Below are positions 1-8,534 of a stretch of DNA of 64,000 bases, in pieces. Source of the DNA: JAHDDW01 sp964648795 (GTDB lineage: Bacteria; Actinomycetota; Acidimicrobiia; Acidimicrobiales; SZUA-35); assembly GCA_964648795.1 (NCBI GenBank), contig CAZYMB010000005.1:62001-126000 (forward strand), read 5' to 3'. Within the stretch, counting starts at the first letter, position 1. Every line of letters starts with the position of its first letter. The position numbers and the translations under genes are program-made. Under the pieces are notes generated by a model that saw only the letters and a list, made by a program, of their open reading frames with translations, searched no databases and had not been told where the DNA came from.

Positions 1-66
1 CTTTGACTGTACTTATTTGTGGCTCGCTATCCATAGGCGCTCCAGCTTAACCTCGACAAGCCTTGG

Positions 67-555
67 GTGAAGGATCAAGCTAGAATCGATCTTATGCCTT
101 TCTGGCTTTTACTTCTGTGCATGCTAATAGCGGCAATACTTTCACTAATCTCGGTCGGATATGCGGTCCGCAGAGTCTTAACCACGCCACCACAGATCAT
201 CTTCGATGCTGAAGAGTCCATAGAGTACGCTGCCCAAGCTCTACCCGATGAAGTGACAAGCCAAATCTCTTATGGTGATTTGCAACGGGTTCTACGTCTC
301 CACCTTGAGTGGTTACAAGCGTTCCATTGGTCTCCTGTTGGAGCCTCAAAGAGCCCGATTGTATTCGATGAGCTGGAGCCAAAGCAATACATAACAGAGC
401 GTGCAGAAGTCATTGGCCTAGAAATCGATACACAATATATCGAATCAATACTTGCTTCACACTACGACTACTTAACGGCAGTCGGAGCCATTCATGCTCC
501 TAGGCGCCCTGACGCTGCGACCGATCTTAACTCGACAGAAGAATTAACAGCTTAG
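67..555 (+). CDS. Hypothetical single-pass membrane protein
   Basis: I do not recognise the family. The 162-residue product begins at a GTG and has one strongly hydrophobic segment at about residues 11-33, followed by a soluble domain of about 125 residues with no motif I can name, so it is probably N-terminally anchored with the rest on one face of the membrane. Its TAG stop shares bases with the TAA stop of the convergent homoserine kinase gene (TTAG, 552-555). The 66 bases before the start hold no gene I can support. Confidence 0.6.
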   Translation: MKDQARIDLMPFWLLLLCMLIAAILSLISVGYAVRRVLTTPPQIIFDAEESIEYAAQALPDEVTSQISYGDLQRVLRLHLEWLQAFHWSPVGASKSPIVFDELEPKQYITERAEVIGLEIDTQYIESILASHYDYLTAVGAIHAPRRPDAATDLNSTEELTA

Positions 556-1376
556 TCTTTGTCGACTAGCGCTAGACCGTCTGTATCCGGGCTGAGAATA
601 AAGAACTTGCCGCCATCGAACTCAGTGGCTGACATTTGTGAGTAGAACTCTTTAGTTCCCAGTAAGCCAATGCTTGGCCCCGCCCCAGAAAGCCAGGCCA
701 TATGTAATCCATCTATGTCGTGAGCGGCAGAAAAAACTGTCTGAGATTCGGGGCAGCAATCCAGTCTTGGGTCTTGATGAATCTTTTCACGACATGAACG
801 TAGACCTTCAAGGTCTCCCTCATAGAAACATGACACAAGCCGAGCAGTACTTTCTATATTCACGACCGCATCCTCGAGTGACACTTCGTCTGGTAACTTC
901 TTTCTGGAGCTGTCTGTCGAACTTGATTTTGACGCAATCCAAATTAGAAACTCTTGCGGCAACTCAACATTGACTTGACGACAACTCTGCCTCGTTGCAA
1001 TGTTCAGACCACCATAAACAGAGCCAGCGGCATTGTCTCCATGACCTTCCAAATCGGCCACAATCTGAAACACCTTCGACTTAGCAGACTCTAGGTTGTC
1101 GCCTTTTTCAATCAAAGCCATTCCAGCGCCTACGGAACGAGCAGCTGCCGAAAATCCCAGACCGCGACCGGGCTCTAAGTTATGAGAAAACCAGACCTGA
1201 CCCTTACCGTCAGCAGCTTCATAGGCCTGTCTGATAATTGATTCTGGACCTTCGGGTTCGCCGTCGCCAAAATTTCGGGCCGTTACATATCTGGCTAAAC
1301 CAAGCCCGAAACAGTCAAATCCAGGTCCAAGGTTAGCAGTTGAGCCTGGGGCTCTGAGTTGGATGTGTTGCGACAT
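552..1376 (-). CDS. thrB: Homoserine kinase (GHMP kinase family)
   Basis: Probably phosphorylates homoserine to O-phosphohomoserine, the step before threonine synthase. The 274-residue product opens with the GHMP N-terminal signature (PGSTANLGPGFDCFGLGL) and has a glycine-rich ATP loop, GRGLGFSAAARSVGAG, at about residues 70-85. The usual loop is GLGSSAA; here the first Ser is Phe. A C-terminal glycine segment (WLSGAGPSIGLLG) matches the second conserved GHMP region. The length is a little short for ThrB. No threonine synthase or homoserine dehydrogenase is adjacent, so another GHMP kinase specificity remains possible, although the N-terminus is most ThrB-like. It is divergent from rsgA across a 60-bp spacer. 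Confidence 0.8.
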   Translation of the reverse strand: MSQHIQLRAPGSTANLGPGFDCFGLGLARYVTARNFGDGEPEGPESIIRQAYEAADGKGQVWFSHNLEPGRGLGFSAAARSVGAGMALIEKGDNLESAKSKVFQIVADLEGHGDNAAGSVYGGLNIATRQSCRQVNVELPQEFLIWIASKSSSTDSSRKKLPDEVSLEDAVVNIESTARLVSCFYEGDLEGLRSCREKIHQDPRLDCCPESQTVFSAAHDIDGLHMAWLSGAGPSIGLLGTKEFYSQMSATEFDGGKFFILSPDTDGLALVDKD

Positions 1377-1436
1377 TTCGGCACCACTATATCACTATTG
1401 AACTTTCCAATTAATACCTAACCTAGACTCGTCACT

Positions 1437-2435
1437 GTGTTTGCTGATCGCTACGGATGGAACTCTAAGGCAAAGAGTGCCATAGAGTCACAACTTGAAG
1501 ATTTCGGGAACCATAGCGTTGGGCGCGTCCGCCGATCAGAAAGAGATTGGGATCTCGTAGAGATCGAGAGTGGTCCAGTCAATTGTGAACGAAGACTTGG
1601 GTCGTTTGGAAGCTATGTTGAGCCAGCTGTTGGCGATTGGGTTCTTGTTTCCGAGGACCATTCACAAGAACCCCCACAACATGTAGTCGTCTCTATTGCA
1701 CAACGACAGAACAACATTCTTCGTAGAAGGTCCCAACCTGGAGCTATTCGCAGCCAAGCAATAGCCGCCAATATCGACACACTTGCCTTAGTCGTCGGCC
1801 TCGATCAGGGCTTAAACCAGACAAGGCTGACTAGGTCAGTGATACTGGCTTTAAATGCCGACGCTAAACCAGCTCTGATATTGACTAAAAGCGACACGGT
1901 CTCAGAAAAAAAGCTCAATAAGGTTTTACGCCTAGCGGACGAGGTTGACCACCTTGATTCTGTTTTTGTGGTCAACTCTTTTAACCAAGACCAGGTTGAA
2001 CCTATTTACTCTTACCTCGCTAAAGATGAGCCCACCACGGTTGCTCTAATGGGAGCATCAGGAGCTGGAAAGTCAACCCTTATAAATTCACTGTGCGGCA
2101 CTGAGCTAGAAACTCAAGAAGTCCGCAAGCAAGATTCAAGGGGCAGACATACGACTACCTTTCGTGAGATGCACCCCTTCGCAGAAGTCTCAGCAATTAT
2201 TGACACCCCCGGAATTCGTGCAATCGGCATGTGGGATGCCGAACACGGAATCGCTAAGTATTTCAATGCCATCTACACCGCCATGGAACAGTGCGAATAC
2301 TCACGATGCACTCACACTGGCGAGCAAGGCTGCGGCATATCTGAAGCAGTCTCGGCTGGCTCTATCACCCAACAAGACTTGGAGCTCTGGCAAGCTCTAA
2401 TAGAAGAGAATTTAGAAACTACGCAGGATAGCTAG
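1437..2435 (+). CDS. rsgA: Ribosome small-subunit biogenesis GTPase RsgA
   Basis: A circularly permuted GTPase that acts in late 30S subunit maturation. An N-terminal OB-fold region (about 25-95) is followed by the permuted G domain: a TKSD G4-like motif at 150-153 precedes the P-loop GASGAGKST at 206-214 and DTPG at 256-259. The C-terminal zinc knuckle is intact, with C286, C291, H293 and C299. The length of 332 residues is normal. The start is GTG. It is transcribed alone, with thrB diverging upstream and plsC converging downstream. Confidence 0.95.
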   Translation: MFADRYGWNSKAKSAIESQLEDFGNHSVGRVRRSERDWDLVEIESGPVNCERRLGSFGSYVEPAVGDWVLVSEDHSQEPPQHVVVSIAQRQNNILRRRSQPGAIRSQAIAANIDTLALVVGLDQGLNQTRLTRSVILALNADAKPALILTKSDTVSEKKLNKVLRLADEVDHLDSVFVVNSFNQDQVEPIYSYLAKDEPTTVALMGASGAGKSTLINSLCGTELETQEVRKQDSRGRHTTTFREMHPFAEVSAIIDTPGIRAIGMWDAEHGIAKYFNAIYTAMEQCEYSRCTHTGEQGCGISEAVSAGSITQQDLELWQALIEENLETTQDS

Positions 2436-3126
2436 CTTCAACAGCTTCAACGGCCAGGTCGAGATGATCTTGCATTTGTGAGCGAATATCTTTAGTAATG
2501 CTAGGTATCTTTTCGCGAGAAAGTTTTGACCCTTGCGCCACAACTTCAACCGGAGCCCCAATCGAAACTGCAACCTTAGTTTTACTTGGCCACTTTGCGC
2601 CAGACGGCAAGGCGTACTCGGTTCCATAAATGGCCATTGGAATTATCTTCGCATTAGAGCGCGATGCCAACCAGACTGGGCCGTCGAAACACTCAGCAAC
2701 CTCTCTACCAGTTTGTCTAGTTCCTTCGGGAAAGACAATCATAATTTCGCCACGTTTCAGAATCTTCAATGCTGCTGCCAAAGCTTCACGGTCGGCTTCT
2801 CCCCGCCGCACTGGGAATGCTCCGAGCGCTGCAAAAAGAAGCGATAGACCTGGAACCCTAAATAGTGATTCCTTACCCAGTGCACGAATCCGTCGCGAGG
2901 AGTTTTCGGCAATAACACCCGGGTCAAAATGTGATCGATGTGTGGCGGCGATTACGACCGGGCCTTGCGTCTCTAAGTGCTGCGCACCAACGACTGAGAC
3001 TGTCTTAAGCCAACGACTGGACAAGAAGCGATGAGCTTTGACGAGGTAAGGGTATGCAGCAAGGCTTAGCTTGTGATCACCACGACGTAGCGCCTTCTCA
3101 CGCAGCTTGCGACTGTCTACTGGCAC
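2419..3126 (-). CDS. plsC: 1-acyl-sn-glycerol-3-phosphate acyltransferase (PlsC family)
   Basis: Transfers an acyl chain to lysophosphatidic acid in phospholipid synthesis at the inner face of the membrane. The catalytic HX4D motif is HRSHFD (H63, D68), and the glycerol-phosphate binding FPEGTR motif lies at 132-137. The length of 235 residues is typical. It is the last gene of a minus-strand run (site-2 protease, small membrane protein, hisS, plsC) and starts one base after the hisS stop, so it is probably co-transcribed with hisS. It overlaps the 3' end of rsgA by 17 bp on the other strand. Acceptor specificity cannot be read from sequence. Confidence 0.88.
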   Translation of the reverse strand: MPVDSRKLREKALRRGDHKLSLAAYPYLVKAHRFLSSRWLKTVSVVGAQHLETQGPVVIAATHRSHFDPGVIAENSSRRIRALGKESLFRVPGLSLLFAALGAFPVRRGEADREALAAALKILKRGEIMIVFPEGTRQTGREVAECFDGPVWLASRSNAKIIPMAIYGTEYALPSGAKWPSKTKVAVSIGAPVEVVAQGSKLSREKIPSITKDIRSQMQDHLDLAVEAVEASYPA

Positions 3127-3127
3127 C

Positions 3128-4399
3128 CTACGGAGTCCACTCTGTTAAATCTATTTCAACCTGGGTTCTATCATCCAAGTCTCTCATCTCAACTGCTCCA
3201 CTTTCAGAAACGAAAGCTACGTATTTGACGCTAAGTCGTTCGGCTTGCTTAATCTGTTTACCGTATGGCTGGTCGGTGTCAGACACCAAGCAACTAATCC
3301 CTCTATCGCGAAGTTGACCTGCAACTTTGTTTGAAGCTGAGCGAGTCTCTTCTGAATTGACAGCAACAACAACCTCGGCTGTGCCAGCATCTTGCGACTC
3401 AAGAAAGCCAAACTTAATCCCGTATGAAATTAGCCGTGAAATTCCAATTGAGAACCCAACTCCTTGGACGCTTTGTTTACCAACCGAAACCAAGTTGTCG
3501 TAGCGACCGCCAGAACATATCGATCCAACATCGTCGAAACCAACTAACTCGCTTTCGGCAACTGTCCCAGTGTAGTAATTAAAGCCTCGGGCAATGTATA
3601 GCGCTGCGTCAACTGATGGTTTCTTTGAGTTCTCATTTGCTTTGTCGAGCACAAAGCTCAACTCAGAAACACCTTCATCAAACAATTCGCCGCTAACACC
3701 AAAGTCTTTGACCACAGCCAGGTCAGCAGAAGTCGCTGCACGAACCTGAGTGAGGCCAAGTATTGCTTCTATTTGAGCTTCAGTGAGGCCTTCGGCTAGA
3801 AGCGTTTCCTTGGTTTTATCGGCTCCCACTTTGGGAAGCTTGTCGACTGCCCGCAACACCCCGACTACATCTTCCAAACCTAGGCCAGCGTAAAATCCTT
3901 GCAACAGCTTTCGGTTGTTGATCACAAATTTGACCTCTGGGATTGGCAGCGCCCCCAGCGTGTCAGAGAACAAAGCAAGCAAGTCTGCGTCGTGGCGTAT
4001 ATCGAGGCTGCCGGTGTCAACTATGTCAGCATCTGCCTGAATGAACTCACGGAATCTACCGAGCTGCGGTCTCTCTCCACGCCAGGCTGGTTGTATCTGG
4101 TAGCGCCGATACGGAAATGTCAGTTGTCCGGCATTTTCTGAAACGTAGCGAGCAAATGGCACTGTCAGGTCATAGTGCAAACCAAGCGTTGGTTCATCAA
4201 CAGAGCCTAGCCGCGACACTGCAAATATTTCTTTGTCAGTCTCGCCTTGATCCAGGAGTTCTTCTAGAGGTTCAATAGACCGTGTCAACAGCGGACTAAA
4301 TCCATGCAGAGAAAAAGTCTCACGAACAGTCGAAATAATTCGGTCCTGTATTACCTGGTACTCAGGTAGCCATTCTGCAAAACCTTTGATCTTTGCCAT
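3128..4399 (-). CDS. hisS: Histidine--tRNA ligase
   Basis: Class II aminoacyl-tRNA synthetase charging tRNA-His. At 423 residues it has the full arrangement: class II catalytic core with motif 2 region (HYDLTVPFARYV, then the GRFREFIQADADIV segment) and the histidine-specific motif with ARGFNYYTGTVAE, followed by the C-terminal anticodon-binding domain (from about residue 330). The ATG start gives the standard N-terminus (KGFAEWLPE). It sits 38 bp after a small membrane-protein gene and is followed directly by plsC. Confidence 0.97.
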   Translation of the reverse strand: MAKIKGFAEWLPEYQVIQDRIISTVRETFSLHGFSPLLTRSIEPLEELLDQGETDKEIFAVSRLGSVDEPTLGLHYDLTVPFARYVSENAGQLTFPYRRYQIQPAWRGERPQLGRFREFIQADADIVDTGSLDIRHDADLLALFSDTLGALPIPEVKFVINNRKLLQGFYAGLGLEDVVGVLRAVDKLPKVGADKTKETLLAEGLTEAQIEAILGLTQVRAATSADLAVVKDFGVSGELFDEGVSELSFVLDKANENSKKPSVDAALYIARGFNYYTGTVAESELVGFDDVGSICSGGRYDNLVSVGKQSVQGVGFSIGISRLISYGIKFGFLESQDAGTAEVVVAVNSEETRSASNKVAGQLRDRGISCLVSDTDQPYGKQIKQAERLSVKYVAFVSESGAVEMRDLDDRTQVEIDLTEWTP

Positions 4400-4437
4400 A
4401 GAGACAGGCTAGCCACTAAAGAGTTCTAAAGCTGTGC

Positions 4438-4659
4438 TTATAGATCTTCTGGGATGATCTTGTAGCCTTGCGACCAGCAGAACAGGACCACATACCAAAG
4501 AGCTATCGCCACACCTACAGCCAAGTACCCTAGCGCTTTAAACGGCTCACCGTTCTGGACTGCCATTGCCGTATATACGGCCCCGCCGATTACAGACACT
4601 GCAGTAGCTATTAAACAAGCTGTTGAGAAAATGCTTCGTCTACCGGCTCTGCTACTCAT
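4438..4659 (-). CDS. Small two-helix membrane protein, unknown function
   Basis: A 73-residue protein with a basic N-terminus (SSRAGRRS) and two predicted transmembrane helices (about 12-34 and 40-62), ending in a short charged tail. I do not recognise a family. It begins three bases after the stop of the site-2 protease gene, so the two are almost certainly co-transcribed and may be translationally coupled. The tight coupling makes it a candidate accessory subunit or modulator of the protease, which is inference only. Confidence 0.65.
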   Translation of the reverse strand: MSSRAGRRSIFSTACLIATAVSVIGGAVYTAMAVQNGEPFKALGYLAVGVAIALWYVVLFCWSQGYKIIPEDL

Positions 4660-4662
4660 GAT

Positions 4663-5670
4663 TTACCCAGAAGTCTCTGCTGCTGTTGCCGCTGCCGCTG
4701 AAAAGAAATCTGCTGTAGGTGTTTGGAAATCCACGATGGCAGCAGTCACAGTTAAAAAGCCAAGGAAAATGATGGTTACGTATGCAAGTGGAGTCAACTT
4801 ATGAATGTTGAACATATAGTTCTTGTTTCGTGTTACTAAACGAGTAACGCCATCAAACACAGCAGCAACTGCATGTGATCCATCAAGCGGCGGGAACGGC
4901 AACAAGTTAACAAGTCCTACGGCGGCCGAAACAATTGCAAGCCATACCAGGCTGCTGTTCAAACCAGAATTAAATGCCTGTTCGGAGATCGCAGCCAAAG
5001 TTTTTGGCCCAGCAAACGCAACTTCGACTTCCTCAGGGTTATTAACAACATCGTCCAGATACCCAACAGGATTCTGAATTAAAGTCCAGAACTGACCCAG
5101 TGTCAGTGTGATGAGCGTCCAGAACTGCGTAAATGCATGGTTGACCGCTTGACCTAGTGCTGCTCCTTGTAGCAAGGCGCTCGCTGTGAAAGCTGCAAGT
5201 GCGACGAAGAAGTTAACAAACGGCCCTGCCAGAATAGTCATTAAGCGCCCAAACGCCGATGCGCCTCTAAACGAGTCCTCCTCATCAAACCCTTCTGGAA
5301 GCTCTGACTGAGAAGTCATACCCTCTAGCTTTACGTAGCCGCCAGCCGAGATGAACTTAAGACCGTAACGAGAGTTCTTTGTCTGAATGGCAAATACCTC
5401 CGGACCAAAGCCCCAGAAAAATTCAGCTGGTTTCATGCCCGAAAGTTTGGCAACAAAGAAGTGTCCCGCCTCATGTGTGGTAATAACGATTCCTAAAGTG
5501 ATGAGGACATAGAGAGCTGGTGGGAATATGAAAGCTAGAGCAATTATCGGCAATATCGTCGCAAGTGCCCACGGTATTGATGCTTCAAATTTTGCGCCTT
5601 TTACCTGCCATGGAAGCGTTACTTGCTTCCCTAGGACTGAGATCTCTTTCTTAGTAACTGCCAATTTCAT
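4663..5670 (-). CDS. Site-2 protease family intramembrane zinc metalloprotease (M50)
   Basis: An integral membrane zinc protease of the RseP/Rip1 type, expected to cut substrates within the membrane, for example anti-sigma factors. The zinc site HEAGH is at 66-70 in the first catalytic helix and the third ligand lies in the NLLPFPPLDG motif (N255, D263). At 335 residues it is shorter than RseP or Rip1, and I cannot find a convincing PDZ domain between the two catalytic helices; that interval (about 165-240) has a predicted helix and a low-complexity acidic stretch. The Ala/Thr-rich tail ends in a further helix. First gene of a minus-strand run with hisS and plsC; dxr and ispG, frequent neighbours of this family, are absent here. 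Confidence 0.85.
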   Translation of the reverse strand: MKLAVTKKEISVLGKQVTLPWQVKGAKFEASIPWALATILPIIALAFIFPPALYVLITLGIVITTHEAGHFFVAKLSGMKPAEFFWGFGPEVFAIQTKNSRYGLKFISAGGYVKLEGMTSQSELPEGFDEEDSFRGASAFGRLMTILAGPFVNFFVALAAFTASALLQGAALGQAVNHAFTQFWTLITLTLGQFWTLIQNPVGYLDDVVNNPEEVEVAFAGPKTLAAISEQAFNSGLNSSLVWLAIVSAAVGLVNLLPFPPLDGSHAVAAVFDGVTRLVTRNKNYMFNIHKLTPLAYVTIIFLGFLTVTAAIVDFQTPTADFFSAAAATAAETSG

Positions 5671-5833
5671 TTCCTACAACGTCCCCCGCTTGTTAAGCCC
5701 AAGGTACATGACTAAACCAGCGCTAGTAAAGGGTGACGGTCACCTTTACTAGCCTCTATGAGCCTGGTGGCCCATTAAGTTTCCTTCTTTCGAATTCTGG
5801 TATTGAGCCCGGCATTCCGCTAACCTCACCCAA
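5671..5833. promoter_or_regulatory. Divergent intergenic region with a 32-bp near-perfect palindrome
   Basis: Between the divergent protease gene and the thioredoxin-like gene lies an inverted repeat with 14-bp arms (5722-5736 and 5740-5753, GCTAGTAAAG(G)GTGA / TCACCTTTACTAGC) around a three-base centre, with one extra G in the left arm. No T-run follows on either strand and no gene ends here, so a terminator is unlikely. A bidirectional operator, or a hairpin in a leader RNA, fits better. Confidence 0.5.
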
Positions 5834-6343
5834 GTGACTGTTGCAACCTGTGTAGCCCCGCCAGAGTACAAATTTGGCAACTTAGCTGGCACCGAATACA
5901 AACTTAGAGACTGGCTAACCTCCTACCCACTATTGCTGGTAGCGATAGACCCATACACCGCCCAAAGCAGCTGGATATTAGACACCGCAGTACGGATTTT
6001 TCGCCACTTCCAACCAGCTGACATAAGAGTTGGCTGGATCTGTACCGGCGATGTCGAGGCCACCAAAGCCTTCTTGGGCCCCTTGGCTGAAGAGTTCTTA
6101 ACCATTAGTGACCCTAAAGCAGAACTTTGCAAAGAACTCGGAATTGGGGTGCTTCCGTCTCTAGTTCACATCCGAGTAGATGGATTTACCCAACACGCTG
6201 ATAGTTGGGACCCGCAGGTTTGGACAAAGGTCACCGATTGGGTCGCCACAATAGCGGCCTGGTCGAAAATCAACCTAGGTGTCGGGCCAGACCCCGTAGC
6301 CTATGAAGGCACCAGAATAGCCCCAAGTTCAGTCGCAGGCTAG
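5834..6343 (+). CDS. Thioredoxin-fold protein without catalytic cysteines
   Basis: A 169-residue protein with the AhpC/TlpA-like thioredoxin-fold layout: an N-terminal strand-rich region, a segment where the active site should be (DPYTAQSSW, about 37-45) and a cis-proline loop (GVLPSLVHI, about residue 110). The CxxC or peroxidatic Cys position has no cysteine, so it should lack disulfide or peroxidase chemistry; a binding or scaffold role is inference. It starts at GTG, has no signal peptide and stands alone between the palindromic divergent region and a membrane-protein gene. Confidence 0.6.
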   Translation: MTVATCVAPPEYKFGNLAGTEYKLRDWLTSYPLLLVAIDPYTAQSSWILDTAVRIFRHFQPADIRVGWICTGDVEATKAFLGPLAEEFLTISDPKAELCKELGIGVLPSLVHIRVDGFTQHADSWDPQVWTKVTDWVATIAAWSKINLGVGPDPVAYEGTRIAPSSVAG

Positions 6344-6388
6344 AAGACCAGTAAGGCTTTTACCCAACGGCTAGCTATCCTTTGAAGT

Positions 6389-7471
6389 ATGAGCGGTACC
6401 GGCGGGGACAATCTAGATGTGGACAAAACTCTCTTTGTTGTAGGCGCCGAACCTACAGCCCTGACCACTTCTGAAACAGGTTCAGAGACTGAAGCACAGC
6501 TCGAACCTACTCCAGACGTTGTCGATGACGAAGAAAGAATTCCGTTTGCGAGCGAGTGGACCCCTTCAAGGCGAACACTCCCTATGCCGGTTTACGCTGG
6601 CATCGTCTTTGCCGTAGTAGCAGCATGTATAACAGTCGTCTTCACAGTTTCAGGAGATGACGACCCGACAGCTGCAGCATCAGACAACGATGAAGCAATA
6701 ACTGCCACAGAACAAGATGACGACGACGACAATTCACCAAGCAACGTCCCGGCTGCGCCAACAACAGAAACTGACGAGTCCGAAGAGCCAGGTGACACAA
6801 CAGATTCCACATTGGACGACAACTCCGAGGACGCTTCTACCACTAGCACCACGACAAACACGGATTCAGGCAGCAACTCTACTGAAACAAACTCAGAGGC
6901 AACCACACAGACCAATCGACCAGAGAACCCAATCCAAATCGTTATTCCTAATACCGCTCCAACCCCTACTCTGCCAATACCTTCCGAGATTCTGACAACA
7001 ACCACACGACGACCTACCACCACAGCACAACCTAGGACGACTCAACGGCCGATTACTACCGCACAACCAACAACAAGCGCTGCCCCAACTACCACCATCC
7101 AAACCACCACAACAGCGGCCCCAACAACCACTCAACCGACGACTACTGCCCAACCAACGACGACCACACCACCTCCACTTGCCATTGCTCGCACCGAGCT
7201 GCGGTTCGAGGACACCTTCTTGGTGGCCGTGTACATGGTTCCGGCTGAACAATTCTGCTTTGCTTCTTGGAGCTACACGTTGAGAGACTCCAACGGGGCT
7301 CAAATTGCCAACCGTTCCCAAACGCTACCCACTGATAGTTGCACTATCTGGCATGGGGTACCAGTAGAGACACGTGATTTACCTTCAGGTGAAACTTATA
7401 CCATTGATTTAACTGCCACCTCCGACCAAGGGCGCCAAGCTACAATTCTTGACGAAGTCACCATTCCATAG
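6389..7471 (+). CDS. Membrane-anchored Thr/Pro-rich stalk protein
   Basis: A 360-residue protein with an acidic cytoplasmic N-terminus (1-65), a single transmembrane helix at about 68-89, a long acidic then Thr/Pro/Gln-rich extracytoplasmic stalk (about 90-265, with repeated TTT, TTTAQPTT and similar units) and a compact C-terminal domain (about 266-360) that looks beta-rich and contains two Cys. The stalk resembles O-glycosylated mucin-like linkers of actinobacterial surface proteins, but glycosylation is inference. No known domain is recognised in the tail. The next gene, a parvulin lipoprotein, begins 23 bp later, so the two envelope proteins are probably co-transcribed. Confidence 0.65.
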   Translation: MSGTGGDNLDVDKTLFVVGAEPTALTTSETGSETEAQLEPTPDVVDDEERIPFASEWTPSRRTLPMPVYAGIVFAVVAACITVVFTVSGDDDPTAAASDNDEAITATEQDDDDDNSPSNVPAAPTTETDESEEPGDTTDSTLDDNSEDASTTSTTTNTDSGSNSTETNSEATTQTNRPENPIQIVIPNTAPTPTLPIPSEILTTTTRRPTTTAQPRTTQRPITTAQPTTSAAPTTTIQTTTTAAPTTTQPTTTAQPTTTTPPPLAIARTELRFEDTFLVAVYMVPAEQFCFASWSYTLRDSNGAQIANRSQTLPTDSCTIWHGVPVETRDLPSGETYTIDLTATSDQGRQATILDEVTIP

Positions 7472-7494
7472 CTGAACTGCTAACCTTTGGGGCG

Positions 7495-8532
7495 ATGAAG
7501 AAATCAGTAGTTCTCCTTTTCCTAATATCAATACTCGCCGCTTGCGGCCAGTCCCTCTCAGAAGGCGACACTGCAGAAGTAGTCGAGACGGCAGCGACTG
7601 TCACGATTGGTGACGACACCTTTACAGTCACCGGCGCTGATGTTGAAGAGATCAGTCTGGCCAGCCTCGAGTTTCAAGACCAGTTAGCCGCCGAAGCAGG
7701 CCAACCAGTCGACGACACAGTTTCGCTAGCTGAAAGGCTTGAAATAACACGCCCAACAAGTCTTACATTGGCAATCTACTCTCGTATCATCGACCAGCAG
7801 CTGGCTGAGCGTGACATTACCCTCGAGGGAGATCTGCTTGCCGAAGTGAACGAGAGAATGCAAGAACTTCAGTTCATGACTGACACTGAGTTTGAAGAAT
7901 TCCTGAACGACCCGAATCAGTTCACGCAAGAAACGATTGGGCTACAACAAGGACTCCTAGCCCTAGCAGCAGTTGAAGATGTAGAACCGATCGAAGCCAC
8001 ATGCATTAGCCATGTACTAAGGAGCTACACCGCCGAAGAACGAGCGCTGCCTGACTTTGTTGCCGACGAAGCAGACGATGAAAGATTCCAAGCCGAAGCT
8101 GAAGAAGCAAGGCAAAGAGTCGTTGACGGAGAGCTATTCGAAGACGTTGCTTCTGAGGTCTCAGTAGATACAGGTAGCGCTATCGAAGGTGGAAGCCTTG
8201 GCTGCTTCCCGACTGCTGAAGTCAGCACAGCCTTAGTTCCAGAGTTTGCAGAAGTTGCCCTCGCATCCGAGATCGGCGAACTTTCGGAAGTCTTCGAAAG
8301 TGAATTCGGATTCCACTTCTTAATCACTACCGAGGATGAAGAAGGCATCGCTCTGCTTCAGAGTGCTGAAGCAGAAAACGTGGTTCAAACCCAACTGCAA
8401 ACCGTTCTTCAAGGTGCAACCGTAGAGGTAGACCAAAGTATCGGTGCATGGAATCCAACTAGTCTTCAAGTTGAGGCTCCCCTACCTGATGTTGAGTTCG
8501 AAGAGACCCAAGCTCCGCCAATAGCTGAATAA
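7495..8532 (+). CDS. Lipoprotein peptidyl-prolyl isomerase of the PrsA/SurA (parvulin) type
   Basis: Expected to help fold exported proteins outside the membrane. The signal peptide ends in a lipobox (LAAC, Cys17), so it is membrane-tethered. Residues about 55-155 form a SurA/PrsA-like helical chaperone region, and residues about 165-285 a PPIC rotamase domain with the typical GGSLGCF and FGFHFLIT elements. A Glu-rich tail follows. It is the middle of a plus-strand run: Thr-rich membrane protein, this gene, then mazG two bases after its stop. Confidence 0.82.
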   Translation: MKKSVVLLFLISILAACGQSLSEGDTAEVVETAATVTIGDDTFTVTGADVEEISLASLEFQDQLAAEAGQPVDDTVSLAERLEITRPTSLTLAIYSRIIDQQLAERDITLEGDLLAEVNERMQELQFMTDTEFEEFLNDPNQFTQETIGLQQGLLALAAVEDVEPIEATCISHVLRSYTAEERALPDFVADEADDERFQAEAEEARQRVVDGELFEDVASEVSVDTGSAIEGGSLGCFPTAEVSTALVPEFAEVALASEIGELSEVFESEFGFHFLITTEDEEGIALLQSAEAENVVQTQLQTVLQGATVEVDQSIGAWNPTSLQVEAPLPDVEFEETQAPPIAE

Positions 8533-8534
8533 CG

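Noticed and set aside
5722..5753. Palindrome as a rho-independent terminator
   Set aside because: No T-run on either strand and both flanking genes point away from it.
6592..7321. Long minus-strand frames opposite the Thr-rich protein
   Set aside because: Complement of ACC/ACA/CCA-rich codons; no ribosome site and no recognisable protein features.
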